Part shown: positions 9,601-16,081 of the stretch, piece by piece
Layout of the letters: each line of letters starts with the position of its first letter
Position numbering within the stretch: the first letter of the stretch is position 1
Notes under the pieces: generated by a model
What the model was told of the DNA's origin: nothing
Database searches by the model: none
Seen by the model: only the letters and a program-made list of their open reading frames with translations
Program-made: the position numbers and the translations under genes
Assembly: GCA_938743325.2 (NCBI GenBank)
Contig: OW568870.1
Location: 248,001 to 312,000 of the forward strand
Length of the DNA: 64,000 nucleotides
Origin: Pycnococcus provasolii
Lineage: Eukaryota; Chlorophyta; Pseudoscourfieldiophyceae; Pseudoscourfieldiales; Pycnococcaceae
Reading direction: 5' to 3'

Positions 9601-9718
9601 GGATGTCAATCAACTTACGGACGACGCGCGCGAGCACGAGGCAGTCTCTCCTGTTCGCGCGCGCGCTTTCCGCACTGAGAGCGACGGCGTTCGCGACGGC
9701 GAGGATGTCCGTGAGCAT
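3632..9718 (-). CDS. Receptor-like membrane U-box E3 ligase: helical bundle, U-box, TM, paired SEA-like domains, RCC1 and FG-GAP propellers
   Basis: One uninterrupted 2028-residue frame. In order: an all-helical N-terminus (~1-190) resembling the four-helix MLKL-NTD/MCAfunc type; charged coiled coil (~215-290); U-box (~297-366; FFCPISGELMEEPC, then YERSAIEEW); tetra-Arg followed by one TM helix (~475-497). The Arg cluster on the N-side puts the U-box in the cytosol and the rest outside (type II). The outer part has two related ~120-residue domains (~564-691, ~778-894) separated by Pro-rich linkers, a further beta-type domain (~930-1020), a PPSPPP stalk (~1138-1202), seven RCC1-type units (CAVLD...KCWG, ~1206-1594), another Pro linker, and seven FG-GAP-like units (VSLSSDGSRVAIGA, ~1636-2022). 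A U-box recruits E2 to ubiquitylate targets; the outer propellers suggest ligand or matrix sensing. I know of no family with this full order. Domain calls are strong; the receptor role is inference. Confidence 0.85.
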   Translation of the reverse strand: MLTDILAVANAVALSAESARANRRDCLVLARVVRKLIDILQLINDDISTTASNASSRERGDHDSSPLTPAAWAAIDAIHDAIKKTKETVDATANASLVSTVVLATRHHNNLKTATTELAMALDMLPLAALGRRRDERADEVKQLVADLRNAQFEQTGQLLAETAQLRRQVDIGFHQGQQDNEEVKRLLVELLGRVQQLDGRERDTSAASTTASASRDEGVSAVLDVKDRAKLQVELADAREKKERLEAYWLEQVIAGIAALEEEEKARRAASAGDDDDDDGAASTGSGSSGSSVLELPRSFFCPISGELMEEPCIVAETGTTYERSAIEEWFARGHRRDPVTNVELSSTKLIPNYALKNQANEWRELQRKHSSASMRASKRFRSSTTTSHRSATATSISSAVEAAQENSQPSAPPLPSEMMNKLQSDMTQIHDNEMFQLDVDVETNEKIAPVRQPGDAREVQEDIVDHSRRRRSQILVVAVIASIIMLAAILATTLTLLRDVINPNDDRNGGGGPSLPILLPPPSPLILPPPQQQPPATTTTATTSTIAASPPPSPTTPSTLPAKVFVQSAVSLEGYTLTTFLLHKQMPFRIGIAKYLNSGDIATDPNAVTIVSVTDISPTSETGGEGVRLVLRRRILASTTNVTYKVAVANLQLASAASYLLSAPGAATLQTALVSAGMTSLSKLTVLTPPVTLVASPPPSQALPSPAPLPSPPSLPPFLRPSTPPPPPPPSPPPPRSTSPPPPPPPPPPPPLPRPATTQAPAPPPPTTLASPQSPAAGYAVKSKIMLVGYTAATFNDAAKSAFKDGVKAQMAQGGITIQSTDVIINSVTDLETRKARHLLATNAVVDYKVELNTVSAVNQASTSLGFTQTTSILQKLQAAGLTSLTGMMIREPPSTLAPPPPPSTVSPPPSPPPPSPPSPPPPPTGVPNPALLDYLDAGVYVKTFTTTSVTFEVHTNQPATLMYALVPLGQNPPEAGWLTKSSYLMYWCNMNSGGSSRGGAGSRRHILQSYPTKLTTPCVALGSKGSLQTNVPAPPAKQSPPPPPATTTTTTTTQFVAPSSTPSSNPPSNAGFVGGMGGRRRLHAWVTSRHVATVTVTGIATNTYDLHVSGIPGNPPIATSPSLPVKTVKVTLGNPPSPPPSPPPSPPPSPPPPSPPPSPPPSPPPPSPPPSPPPSPPPSPPPPNPPPPSPPPPPLSPPPQRPYRVISLSANFQRTCAVLDEGSAKCWGYKVTIRGTIGDESAEMGNNLRVFAEPVVAHISTSSRHVCFVSTHGVVKCVGYGTSGRLGYGNKNNVWESPPDIDLGTGRKAKLVVAGFEFSCALLDDGCLKCWGSNNRGQLGYGHRNNLGDSPNEMGDRLPCVDLGSGRTAKHIALGYHYYACAILDDASLKCWGNAIGDDPDEMGDNLPVIALGTGRTAKQVALGNGHSCALLDDNTVKCWGSGGYGQLGYGNRNSLSAPPPRDVVLLGTGRTARMIAAGEYHTCAVLDTGAVKCWGRGDSGQLGYGNRMNIGDDPGEVGDNLPIVDLGTGRTAVQIALGSQHTCVLLDNGGVKCWGSGGQGQLGYGNDHFVGDIPNQMGDNLPTVDLGTTSMPALPSPPPPPPSPPPPPPPPSPPPSPPPPPSPPPPPFFVQVGTDLDGEAAYDESGRAVSLSSDGSRVAIGASNNGGTTGHVRVYQYAAGSGWTQLGADLDGEAAGDYSGTSVSLSSDGSRVAIGSTFNRSNGSWSGHVRVYEYTAGSGWTQLGADLDGEAAYDGSGTSVSLSSDGSRVAIGASGNDGSGTDSGHVRVYQYAAGSGWTQLGADLNGEAAGDYSGASVSLSSDGSRVAIGATGNSGNGSNSGHVRVYEYTASSGWTQLGADLDGEAEGDRFGTSVSLSSDGSRVAIGAPYNFGGGRNSGHVRVYQYAAGSGWTQLGADLDGEAAGDESGRSVSLSSDGSRVAIGAYWNDGGGTDSGHVRVYEYRAGSGWTQLGADLDGEAEGDLSGASVSLSSDGSSVAIGAIRNDGGGTYSGHVRVYNVGPRTT
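3640..4815 (-). repeat. Seven tandem FG-GAP-coding repeats, ~165 nt each
   Basis: Seven units encode GADLDGEA..D.SG.SVSLSSDGSRVAIGA....SGHVRVY. Protein and DNA are highly similar between units. Units 1, 3 and 5 end in YQYAAGSGW, while 2, 4 and 6 end in YEY followed by T or R, so the array has a two-unit period. Seven units fit one closed integrin-alpha-type propeller. Confidence 0.9.
4936..6098 (-). repeat. Seven RCC1-type repeats
   Basis: Seven copies of a C-x-x-x-D-x-G-x-x-K-C-W-G core at ~50-65-residue spacing, most followed by GQLGYGN. The paired Cys in each unit suggests disulfides, which fits an extracytoplasmic position. These repeats are more diverged from each other than the FG-GAP units. 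Confidence 0.85.
6110..6305 (-). repeat. PPSPPP-type stalk coding repeat
   Basis: A tandem (CCGCCGAGCCCG)-type array encodes Ser-Pro(n) repeats like those of hydroxyproline-rich wall glycoproteins (pherophorin/extensin style) of green algae. Similar shorter Pro tracts occur at about 7390-7600, 6935-7030 and 4812-4930 in the same gene. Confidence 0.85.
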
Positions 9719-10148
9719 CGTTCGCAGGATGAAGCTTAAGCTTAAGGGCAGTGCGCTGATGGATCCACCCCAACCTTTCTTTGCTTGTAAACTTTACGGT
9801 ACGGTACCGCTCAGCGACGCGACTACGTTTAGGCACGTACAGTATGGTTCAGTCAGAGTCCAGAGGAGTAAGCTTCTGACAGGCCGCTGTTTCGTTTTGT
9901 TTGGGGCACCCAGCCACCGTGACTGGTTGAGGTCCGCGTGCACCAAGAGTGCACCCTCCTCCTGCACAGGTCTCATGCACCCTTCCCCAGGTCCCTTCCC
10001 CTCCCTTCCCCAGGTCCCTTCCCCGACCGATGTGGAAACCCCGACCGAACTGCCTCGCTCTGGTGAGTGGTGAGTGCGTGTCCGACCAACCCCAACCCAG
10101 GTCCCCAACCCCGAGTCCTGAAATAAATGGGCTCCTTCCTGGTGAAGA
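9719..10148. other. Divergent intergenic region between U-box gene and hydrolase
   Basis: About 430 nt shared by the two divergent 5' ends, so promoters of both genes should lie here. It contains a pyrimidine-rich tandem of CAGGTCCCTTCCC-like units (about 9970-10025) running directly into copy 2 of the dispersed repeat. No coding sequence recognised. Confidence 0.6.
10022..10130 (+). repeat. Dispersed ~100-nt repeat, copy 2
   Basis: This matches 3248-3345 in the same orientation (CCGACCGATG at the start, CCCCGAGTCCTGA at the end) with an expanded middle. It lies 19 nt upstream of the hydrolase ATG and so falls in its promoter or 5' leader. Confidence 0.65.
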
Positions 10149-11191
10149 ATGAAAATCCAGGAATCTCATGATGACGGTCATTCTTCACATCTTCATCATG
10201 GCGCCACGATGCGCGAGCAGTCCACGGCTCTTGTTGCTGATCCGCTCGGCGAATCAGCAGAAGTACGTGTTTGGTGGCCGACGACGACTCCCACAACAAC
10301 AACAACAACAACATCATCATCATCATCAGGAGCATCATCGACGAGAAGATCGTTGCCCGCAATCCTATTTCACCATGGCACAGCTCTCGGGCCGAGCGAC
10401 TACACCTCTCTGTGCTCGCACATCGCCTCGTACGGTTTCGTCGTGGTATGCCGACGTCACTACAACGGACCGATTGGCCTGCTACGTTGGCAGAACGAAG
10501 TTCGCGCCGCACGACACATGCTGACATGCAAGCATTCGTCACAGACACCGGAATCTATTATGCTGGAGAACATTCATTCCACGCACAGCTACTTCGTGCA
10601 GTTGGAGGGGCTGAAGAACAAGCACCAGTGGTGGACACCACAAAAGGCTTGCTATTGGCTGGGCATTCGCGTGGTGCAGCAATCGCATTCCTAGCGGCAT
10701 CGACGCTACGTGTTTGCAACAACGACGACCACAACGTCGCTCTCGAGCTGTCATCGCAGGTACGCCTCATCGGCGTCGTCGCTATGGATCCTGTGGATGC
10801 AAGTGCCGCCCCATTCTACGCCGGTCGTGGATGCAGCCTCCTCGAGAATAAGCAACTGCAGAATCTCACACGTGTTCCTCGTGCTCTCATACTCGCAAGC
10901 GAAATCCAAGATTTAAGAAGTGCACCTCCGGACAAGTCGTTCGATCGATTCCGCGAAGATCTCCAAGATGCACGCAGCGTCACGCGTTGCGAGTTTCGCA
11001 TCATGACAGGTGCATGTCACGCATCATTCTGTGACGACCGAGTGCCCACCTTTCCGTTCCGTGGCACAGATCAGCCAAGAGTGCAAGCTCATGAAAAAAC
11101 GGCTCAATTCATTCACATGTTTTTCAACGACGAAGGATGGGGAAAGAAGGAGGTGGAGCGCGAATGCGCAAGCGAGCTCATCCTGACATAA
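10149..11191 (+). CDS. Chlorophyllase-like alpha/beta hydrolase (frame changes once)
   Basis: The N-terminal part (from ATG 10149) gives a disordered leader and LPAILFHHGTALGPSDY, the oxyanion-loop region of chlorophyllase/PAF-acetylhydrolase-type hydrolases. The C-terminal part, read in the +2-shifted frame to the stop at 11189-11191, gives the nucleophile elbow LLLAGHSRGAA, then VVAMDPVDAS with the acid Asp, and a late His in GACHASFCDD. GHSRG and DPV are hallmarks of chlorophyllase, which removes phytol from chlorophyll. The switch falls around 10515-10540. No GT-AG intron of the right length fits there, so a one-base assembly error or a real frameshift (pseudogene) is more likely than splicing. 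Family call is fair; the exact substrate is uncertain. Confidence 0.65.
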
Positions 11192-11470
11192 GATCGCTCA
11201 TGCAGTAATAGAGTTACTTCGTCCATTCTTCACACCTACATTCTTCACGCACATTCACCATAAAGGGGGCGCCCCGAGCAGCGTGATGCCACGTCAACGC
11301 GAGGGCCACGTGCCCCTCCAGGCTCCCTAGTTCGGGGTTCCGTCAGACAGGGAACTCCCGCTACACGACCGATTTTATTTTTTCTCGGGTGTGCACTGAA
11401 CTGAACGTTACAAATCGCACAAATCGCCACCACGCAGCTTCCTCCTCCTCCTCCTCCGCTTTCACCAAAG

Positions 11471-13030
11471 ATGGCGACGCCGACGCCGAGTAACTTGCTC
11501 AGGGACAAGATGGCGACGTCGCAGCCTTACACCGTTGAAGATGTTGAAAATGCCATGTCCGAAGAAGGTAATAACAGCAAGAAAACGTCCAACGTCCAAA
11601 ATGGTCGTCCACCTTGGTGGCGGTGGTGGTGCTATCCACTCATAGCTCTGATGATGGTCGTCGTTGTCTTGGTCGTGATCATTGGGTCCGTATGGTACGT
11701 CAACGCGGGTCAGGCTGTGCCAGCCATTCGGATTGACTTCAACAACAACAGCTCCGCGAAGTCAGAGGCTACTGCTGCGATGGACAACTCCGCATGGGCA
11801 TTTGTGCTCGCCAAGTACACGTACCCCAACCAGATCTCGCCGACTAATAACGTGTCGTACGTCGCTGTCGACTACGCTCGTTTGGGTATGGACAGAGGCA
11901 AGCTCGACGAATACATTGATCAGCTGAAGAATCTGAATTCTTCCGCAATTTCGTCAATGTCTCGCGATGAAGCGCTCGCACTCTACATCAACGCATACAA
12001 CGCTTTTGCGATTAGTAAAGTTCTCAGCAGCGGTGACAACAAGATTGCATCGATTCGCGATCTCGGAACTTTCCTTTCTCCGGTGTGGAGGCAGCCAGCC
12101 GGCGAAATCGCGGGGCAAACGTTGAGCTTGGACCAGATTGAACATGGCATCATTCGTGCGAATTGGCCAGACGAGCCGCGCATTCACGCTGCTGTGAACT
12201 GCGCGAGCGTAAGCTGCCCGGATTTGCGCCAGGAACCATACACGGGCAAAGATCTGCAGAATCAACTCGACGACCAAACCTGTCTGTGGCTCTCCAACGC
12301 TGGCAAGGGCGTTGCTGTGACGGCGGACGGCGGGCTTGCTGTTTCGAAACTCTTTGATTGGTACGGTGGCGACTTCTCGAGGCAAGCAGGAGGATCCGTG
12401 GTAGCATGGATTGTCGAGACGATGAACAAATGCCAATCGAATCTGCTTTCGATGGCGGCGGACGTCGAGATCAAGACGTACCTTCCGTACGACTGGAATC
12501 TGAATAATGCGGTTTCATCGACGACGACGACGACCACCACGGTCGCGCCTACGACGACAACGACGACGACGACCACCACGGTCGCGCCTACGACGACGAC
12601 GACGACGACGACGACCACGGTCGCGCCTACGACCACCTCGACGACGACCACCACGGTCGCATCTACGACGACGACGACGACGACGACCACGGTCGCGCCT
12701 ACGACCACCTCGACGACGACCACCACGGTCGCGCCTACGACGACGACGACGACGACGACCACGACCACGACGGTCGCGCCTACGACCACCTCGACGACGA
12801 CCACCACGGTCGCGCCTACGACGACGACGACGACGACCACGACCACAACGGTCGCGCCTACGACCACCTCGACGACGACCACGACGGTCGCGCCTACGAC
12901 CAACTCGACGACCACCACCAGGGTAGCGCCGCCGCCGCCGCCGCCTTCGACGACGACCACGACGGTCGCGCCTACGACCAACTCGACGAACACCACCACG
13001 GTAACGCCTCCGCCTCCGCCGCCGCCGCCT

Positions 13031-13062
<32 letters not shown>

Positions 13063-13072
13063 AACACAGTAA
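11471..13072 (+). CDS. DUF547 type II membrane protein with Thr-rich mucin-like tail
   Basis: A 533-residue protein. A short cytoplasmic N-terminus is followed by WWRWWCYPLIALMM and a TM helix (~53-76), suggesting type II topology. The body (~100-335) is a DUF547 domain: LALYINAYNAFAISKVL, DQIEHGIIRANW, HAAVNCASVSCPDLR and KLFDWYGGDF are its signature blocks. In plants DUF547 proteins are widespread and of unknown biochemistry. From ~352 to the end the protein is only (T)n-VAP-(T)n and Pro tracts, a tail expected to be heavily O-glycosylated at the cell surface. The start is the ATG at 11471; a second in-frame Met is at residue 14. The gene converges on the GT29-like gene. Confidence 0.85.
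12520..13065 (+). repeat. Coding minisatellite of the Thr-rich tail
   Basis: ACG/ACC-rich units, each ending GGTCGCGCCT (VAP), recur about a dozen times with variable Thr run lengths. The frame is kept throughout. Length variation between strains is expected. Confidence 0.85.
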
Positions 13073-13209
13073 TTCAATGTGTAATACTCCAAGCAAGAGA
13101 GGTTCTTTCCCAAAACTAATCTGCTGATGTACAACACCACTTCAACTTCATTCATATGTTACAGTAACGTACAATAGTACATAACGTGTATAGAAACAAC
13201 TACCTTTAG

Positions 13210-14334
13210 TCATCGCCGTCCATGTTGTATCCACGGCTTTGGTCTTTGGCGGAGTGCAGCGAGCTTGCCGCGCAGCGAGTCGCGCCGTGCTACAGCGGCG
13301 CTGTGCGCTGCATGCACGTTCGTTTTCACATTTTTGAAGAGCTCCTCCCTTTTCAACTGCGCGCCGTGGAAGACGCACTTCGTGCAGCACTGTCTCACGA
13401 TCGGCGCGAGGAAGTCTATGTGAAAGTCGTAGCCATACTTTTCTTGCAGCTCGAACGTCATGCCGTACGTGTCGATGCGCTCCACCGCGCTGGCACTCTG
13501 CAGATACGAGACGAACGCCGCGCCCGTCGACGGCCCGTTTCTTCCACTGCCGTGCGCGCACGGGTTCCCAGCCGCGGTGTTGCAGAACGGACAGCCTGGA
13601 AAGAGGCGCGTGTTTGGTTTTGCGACGTGGTCTGGATACTCGCGCGTTGACAGCGCAAGGTACTTCTCGTAAATCCATATGGGGTCGAGATATCCACCCG
13701 TCCAGAACCTGTGATTTTTCCGTACGATGGATGAGTTGTGGTGCAGGATGGGGCATAGTGGCGTGTTTGTCGGTATGCGACTCCACCCTTCCCGTTCCTC
13801 CGCGTGTCGCGACACGAGCAAGCTAATTTTGTTTCCCGCCATGTACTTTCTTAGTTTGCTGAACCACGCCACGCACCCATCCGCGCTGTCGATGGTGCGG
13901 TACTCCTCCATGGTGATTTTGCCTGAGCCGACTATAGTCCACTTCTTGCAGTTGAGGTGGCACGGTTTTTGCAGCCACGGAATGGACGAGACGCTAGCAA
14001 AACCTCGAGGGGGAGGTGCTGCTGGTGCTGCCACTTCTGCTGCTGTTGAGGCGTCCTCCACAGGGGCATCCTCATCGTCGTGGTGAGCAGAGAAAGGCGG
14101 AATAACGGCGGCATCATCACTGCTGTACCCTAACTCTCCTGGTGCAGCAGTATCCGCAGGTGTGTCGAGGATTTGCGCCGAGGACTGGTGAAGCGACAAG
14201 AATAGAATAAGCACAAGTGGGAACCCACACAGCACGCACTGGAAGGACATGAGACGCATGTCGTGTGCCCGCGGGCGCGGGGGAGGGACGGCGGCTGCAA
14301 AATGAGCATCGTCCCACCTTGCACACACAACCAT
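13210..14334 (-). CDS. Divergent GT29 (sialyltransferase-like) glycosyltransferase
   Basis: A 374-residue frame; the more likely start is the Met at 14259 or 14250, directly before the hydrophobic anchor SFQCVLCGFPLVLILFLSL, giving a type II Golgi protein of ~345 residues. Three blocks line up with the sialylmotifs: KWTIVGSGKITMEEYRTIDS (L motif, cf. C-VVGNG...ID-D), GPSTGAAFVSYLQS then IDTYGM (S motif, cf. PSTG...VYGF), and YDFHIDF (VS region). Cys residues are plentiful. In green algae and plants GT29-like enzymes are Golgi transferases, and sialic acid as the donor sugar is not established, so the substrate is open. The call is from motif order, without alignment. Confidence 0.65.
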   Translation of the reverse strand: MVVCARWDDAHFAAAVPPPRPRAHDMRLMSFQCVLCGFPLVLILFLSLHQSSAQILDTPADTAAPGELGYSSDDAAVIPPFSAHHDDEDAPVEDASTAAEVAAPAAPPPRGFASVSSIPWLQKPCHLNCKKWTIVGSGKITMEEYRTIDSADGCVAWFSKLRKYMAGNKISLLVSRHAEEREGWSRIPTNTPLCPILHHNSSIVRKNHRFWTGGYLDPIWIYEKYLALSTREYPDHVAKPNTRLFPGCPFCNTAAGNPCAHGSGRNGPSTGAAFVSYLQSASAVERIDTYGMTFELQEKYGYDFHIDFLAPIVRQCCTKCVFHGAQLKREELFKNVKTNVHAAHSAAVARRDSLRGKLAALRQRPKPWIQHGRR

Positions 14335-14676
14335 CCTTGCACACCGAGAGGCCGCGAGCCTTGATGAGCGAGGCCTTCATCAGGAAAGAGCATAGTACTA
14401 GGTACACGACTTTCACGTGAGGTCATTGGACCCACCGCTGTTGCATCACGTGCATTAAGGTGGTACTTCCTACCAGCAAGAATACGACCCGAACGCGAAC
14501 CTGAAAGCTGGTTGCAAGCTCTTTGCAAGAAACACTCGCGGTTTCTCACTCGCGGCCGGTGTGCAAGGGACGGGGTCTTTTTTCCTGGCCGAGGTGGTAC
14601 GACTATTTGGTACCACCCTACGTTTCGGAACGCGCACCTCGGTGGATGGCGCCGCGCGCTGTGGAAGGTGTGGATA
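14335..14676. other. Divergent intergenic region
   Basis: 342 nt separate the GT29-like gene (-) and the WD40 gene (+). Both promoters must lie here. The frame of the WD40 gene stays open upstream to about 14512, but I see no conserved sequence there, so the ATG at 14677 is preferred. Confidence 0.5.
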
Positions 14677-15681
14677 ATGGCGTCGCATCAGGGGCACGGC
14701 GGGACGCATTTCACGTCGTGGGCGCAGTGCCTGGTATTGGCACGCAACACAACGGGCGGCGCGGCGGCAGCAGTGGCGTTCTCGCCAGACTCGTCGCACG
14801 TCGCCGCGGGAACGGCGGGCGGCGCGCTGCGGGTGATGCGGGCGGCGACGCTGGAGGTGACGATGGAAGTGGCGGCGACGCACGACGGCGAGGCGATCCA
14901 CGACGTGTGCTTCGCAGGCAGCGCTCAGGTGGTGGTGACGGGCGGCGGCGACGGGCGCGCGTGTGCGTTTGAGACGAGGGGTGGAGGGCGGGTGCTTGAG
15001 TGCGTGCGCGGCGGCGGCGGCGAGGAGGAGGACGACGACGAACGCTACGCGTGCCTCGCGGTAGCGTTCGGGACCACTGGTGGGAAGCCAGTGCTCGCGG
15101 CGGCGTACGCCGACGGAGTCGCGGTGCTGTGGGGGTGGGACGGCGTGGTGCTGCGAGAGCTGCGTGGGCACGGCGGAGCGGCGCTGGGCGTGGATCTCTC
15201 GCGCGACGGCGCGTTGGTGGCTACCACCTCCTCGGACGGCACTGCACGCGTGTGGCGCGCCGCCGACGGCGCGTGCGCCGCGGTGCTGCGCGTAGGCGGC
15301 GGTGGCGTGGAGGCGCGCCGCGTCCGCTTCGGTGCCGTGCGTACGCACGGGCTGGTGCTAGTGGGGTGTTCAGACGGATCGACGCGAGCGTACCGCGTGC
15401 CGCCGGCGGGTGACGCCGCGGAGGTGGCGCCGCTCTTCGAATGCGGCGGTCACAGCGGACCGGTGTGCGACGTCGCGGTGGGGGAGAACGGGGAGGTGCT
15501 CGCCACCGGCTCCTCCGACAAGACCGTCCGTCTCTGGACGCTGCGCGACGGGGAACTGTGCCGCACGCTACCCGCCGGCGGGCCCGTGGCGGCGCTCGCG
15601 TTTGCCTCGCAAGGCTCGCCACGCCTCCTCTCCGCCACCGCGAAGGGTACCCTCAAGCTGTGGGGCATCGTGCCCCGGTAG
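14677..15681 (+). CDS. WD40-repeat protein
   Basis: From the ATG at 14677 the protein has 334 residues, enough for one seven-bladed propeller and little else. WD-type units are visible as VAFSPDSSHVAAGTAGG, VVTGGGDGRACAF, AAYADGVAVLWGW, GVDLSRDGALVATTSSDGTARVW, CDVAVGENGEVLATGSSDKTVRLW and a closing GTLKLWG. No extra domain identifies a subfamily, so the partner complex is unknown. Codon use is extremely GC-rich. The gene converges on the G3BP-like gene. Confidence 0.8.
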   Translation: MASHQGHGGTHFTSWAQCLVLARNTTGGAAAAVAFSPDSSHVAAGTAGGALRVMRAATLEVTMEVAATHDGEAIHDVCFAGSAQVVVTGGGDGRACAFETRGGGRVLECVRGGGGEEEDDDERYACLAVAFGTTGGKPVLAAAYADGVAVLWGWDGVVLRELRGHGGAALGVDLSRDGALVATTSSDGTARVWRAADGACAAVLRVGGGGVEARRVRFGAVRTHGLVLVGCSDGSTRAYRVPPAGDAAEVAPLFECGGHSGPVCDVAVGENGEVLATGSSDKTVRLWTLRDGELCRTLPAGGPVAALAFASQGSPRLLSATAKGTLKLWGIVPR

Positions 15682-16081
15682 CTAATTCGCCCCCCAAAAA
15701 ACAACACTGTAACATATGTAGCACGCGTCATTATGCAAGGAGTATGTGACGACTCACGAGTTAGCATGACGTTGACACGTTGTGGCGACTGCTCCGCTCT
15801 CACACCGGACGCCAACGAGAACCACTTTCCTAAACACAACCTTCGAAAGGAAGGAAACCATTCATGAAGATATTCCAAAAACTGACACTTGATACAGACT
15901 TTCGTCGTGTGATAACCCCCACGACCCCTGTAGACTCTCCGCTCCAACCTCCCGCGCCCTCCGCACGCCACGCACACTCACACTTCACACACCCTCACTT
16001 CCCCTCTCCGCTCATCGTACAGCTTCCCCGCGATATAATGGCCCAGCCCAGCCCGAACCCTCAAACCCACCGTAAGACACC
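15682..16081. other. Convergent intergenic region, 400 nt
   Basis: 3' flanks of the WD40 (+) and G3BP-like (-) genes. No coding or repeat structure seen. Confidence 0.5.

Noticed and set aside
10495-10545. Tiny GT-AG intron to explain the hydrolase frame change
   Set aside because: Candidate GT..AG pairs in the interval give lengths that do not restore the frame.
12262-13155. Minus-strand poly-Val/Arg open frames opposite the DUF547 gene
   Set aside because: Complement of the Thr-VAP repeat; no start context, no domain.
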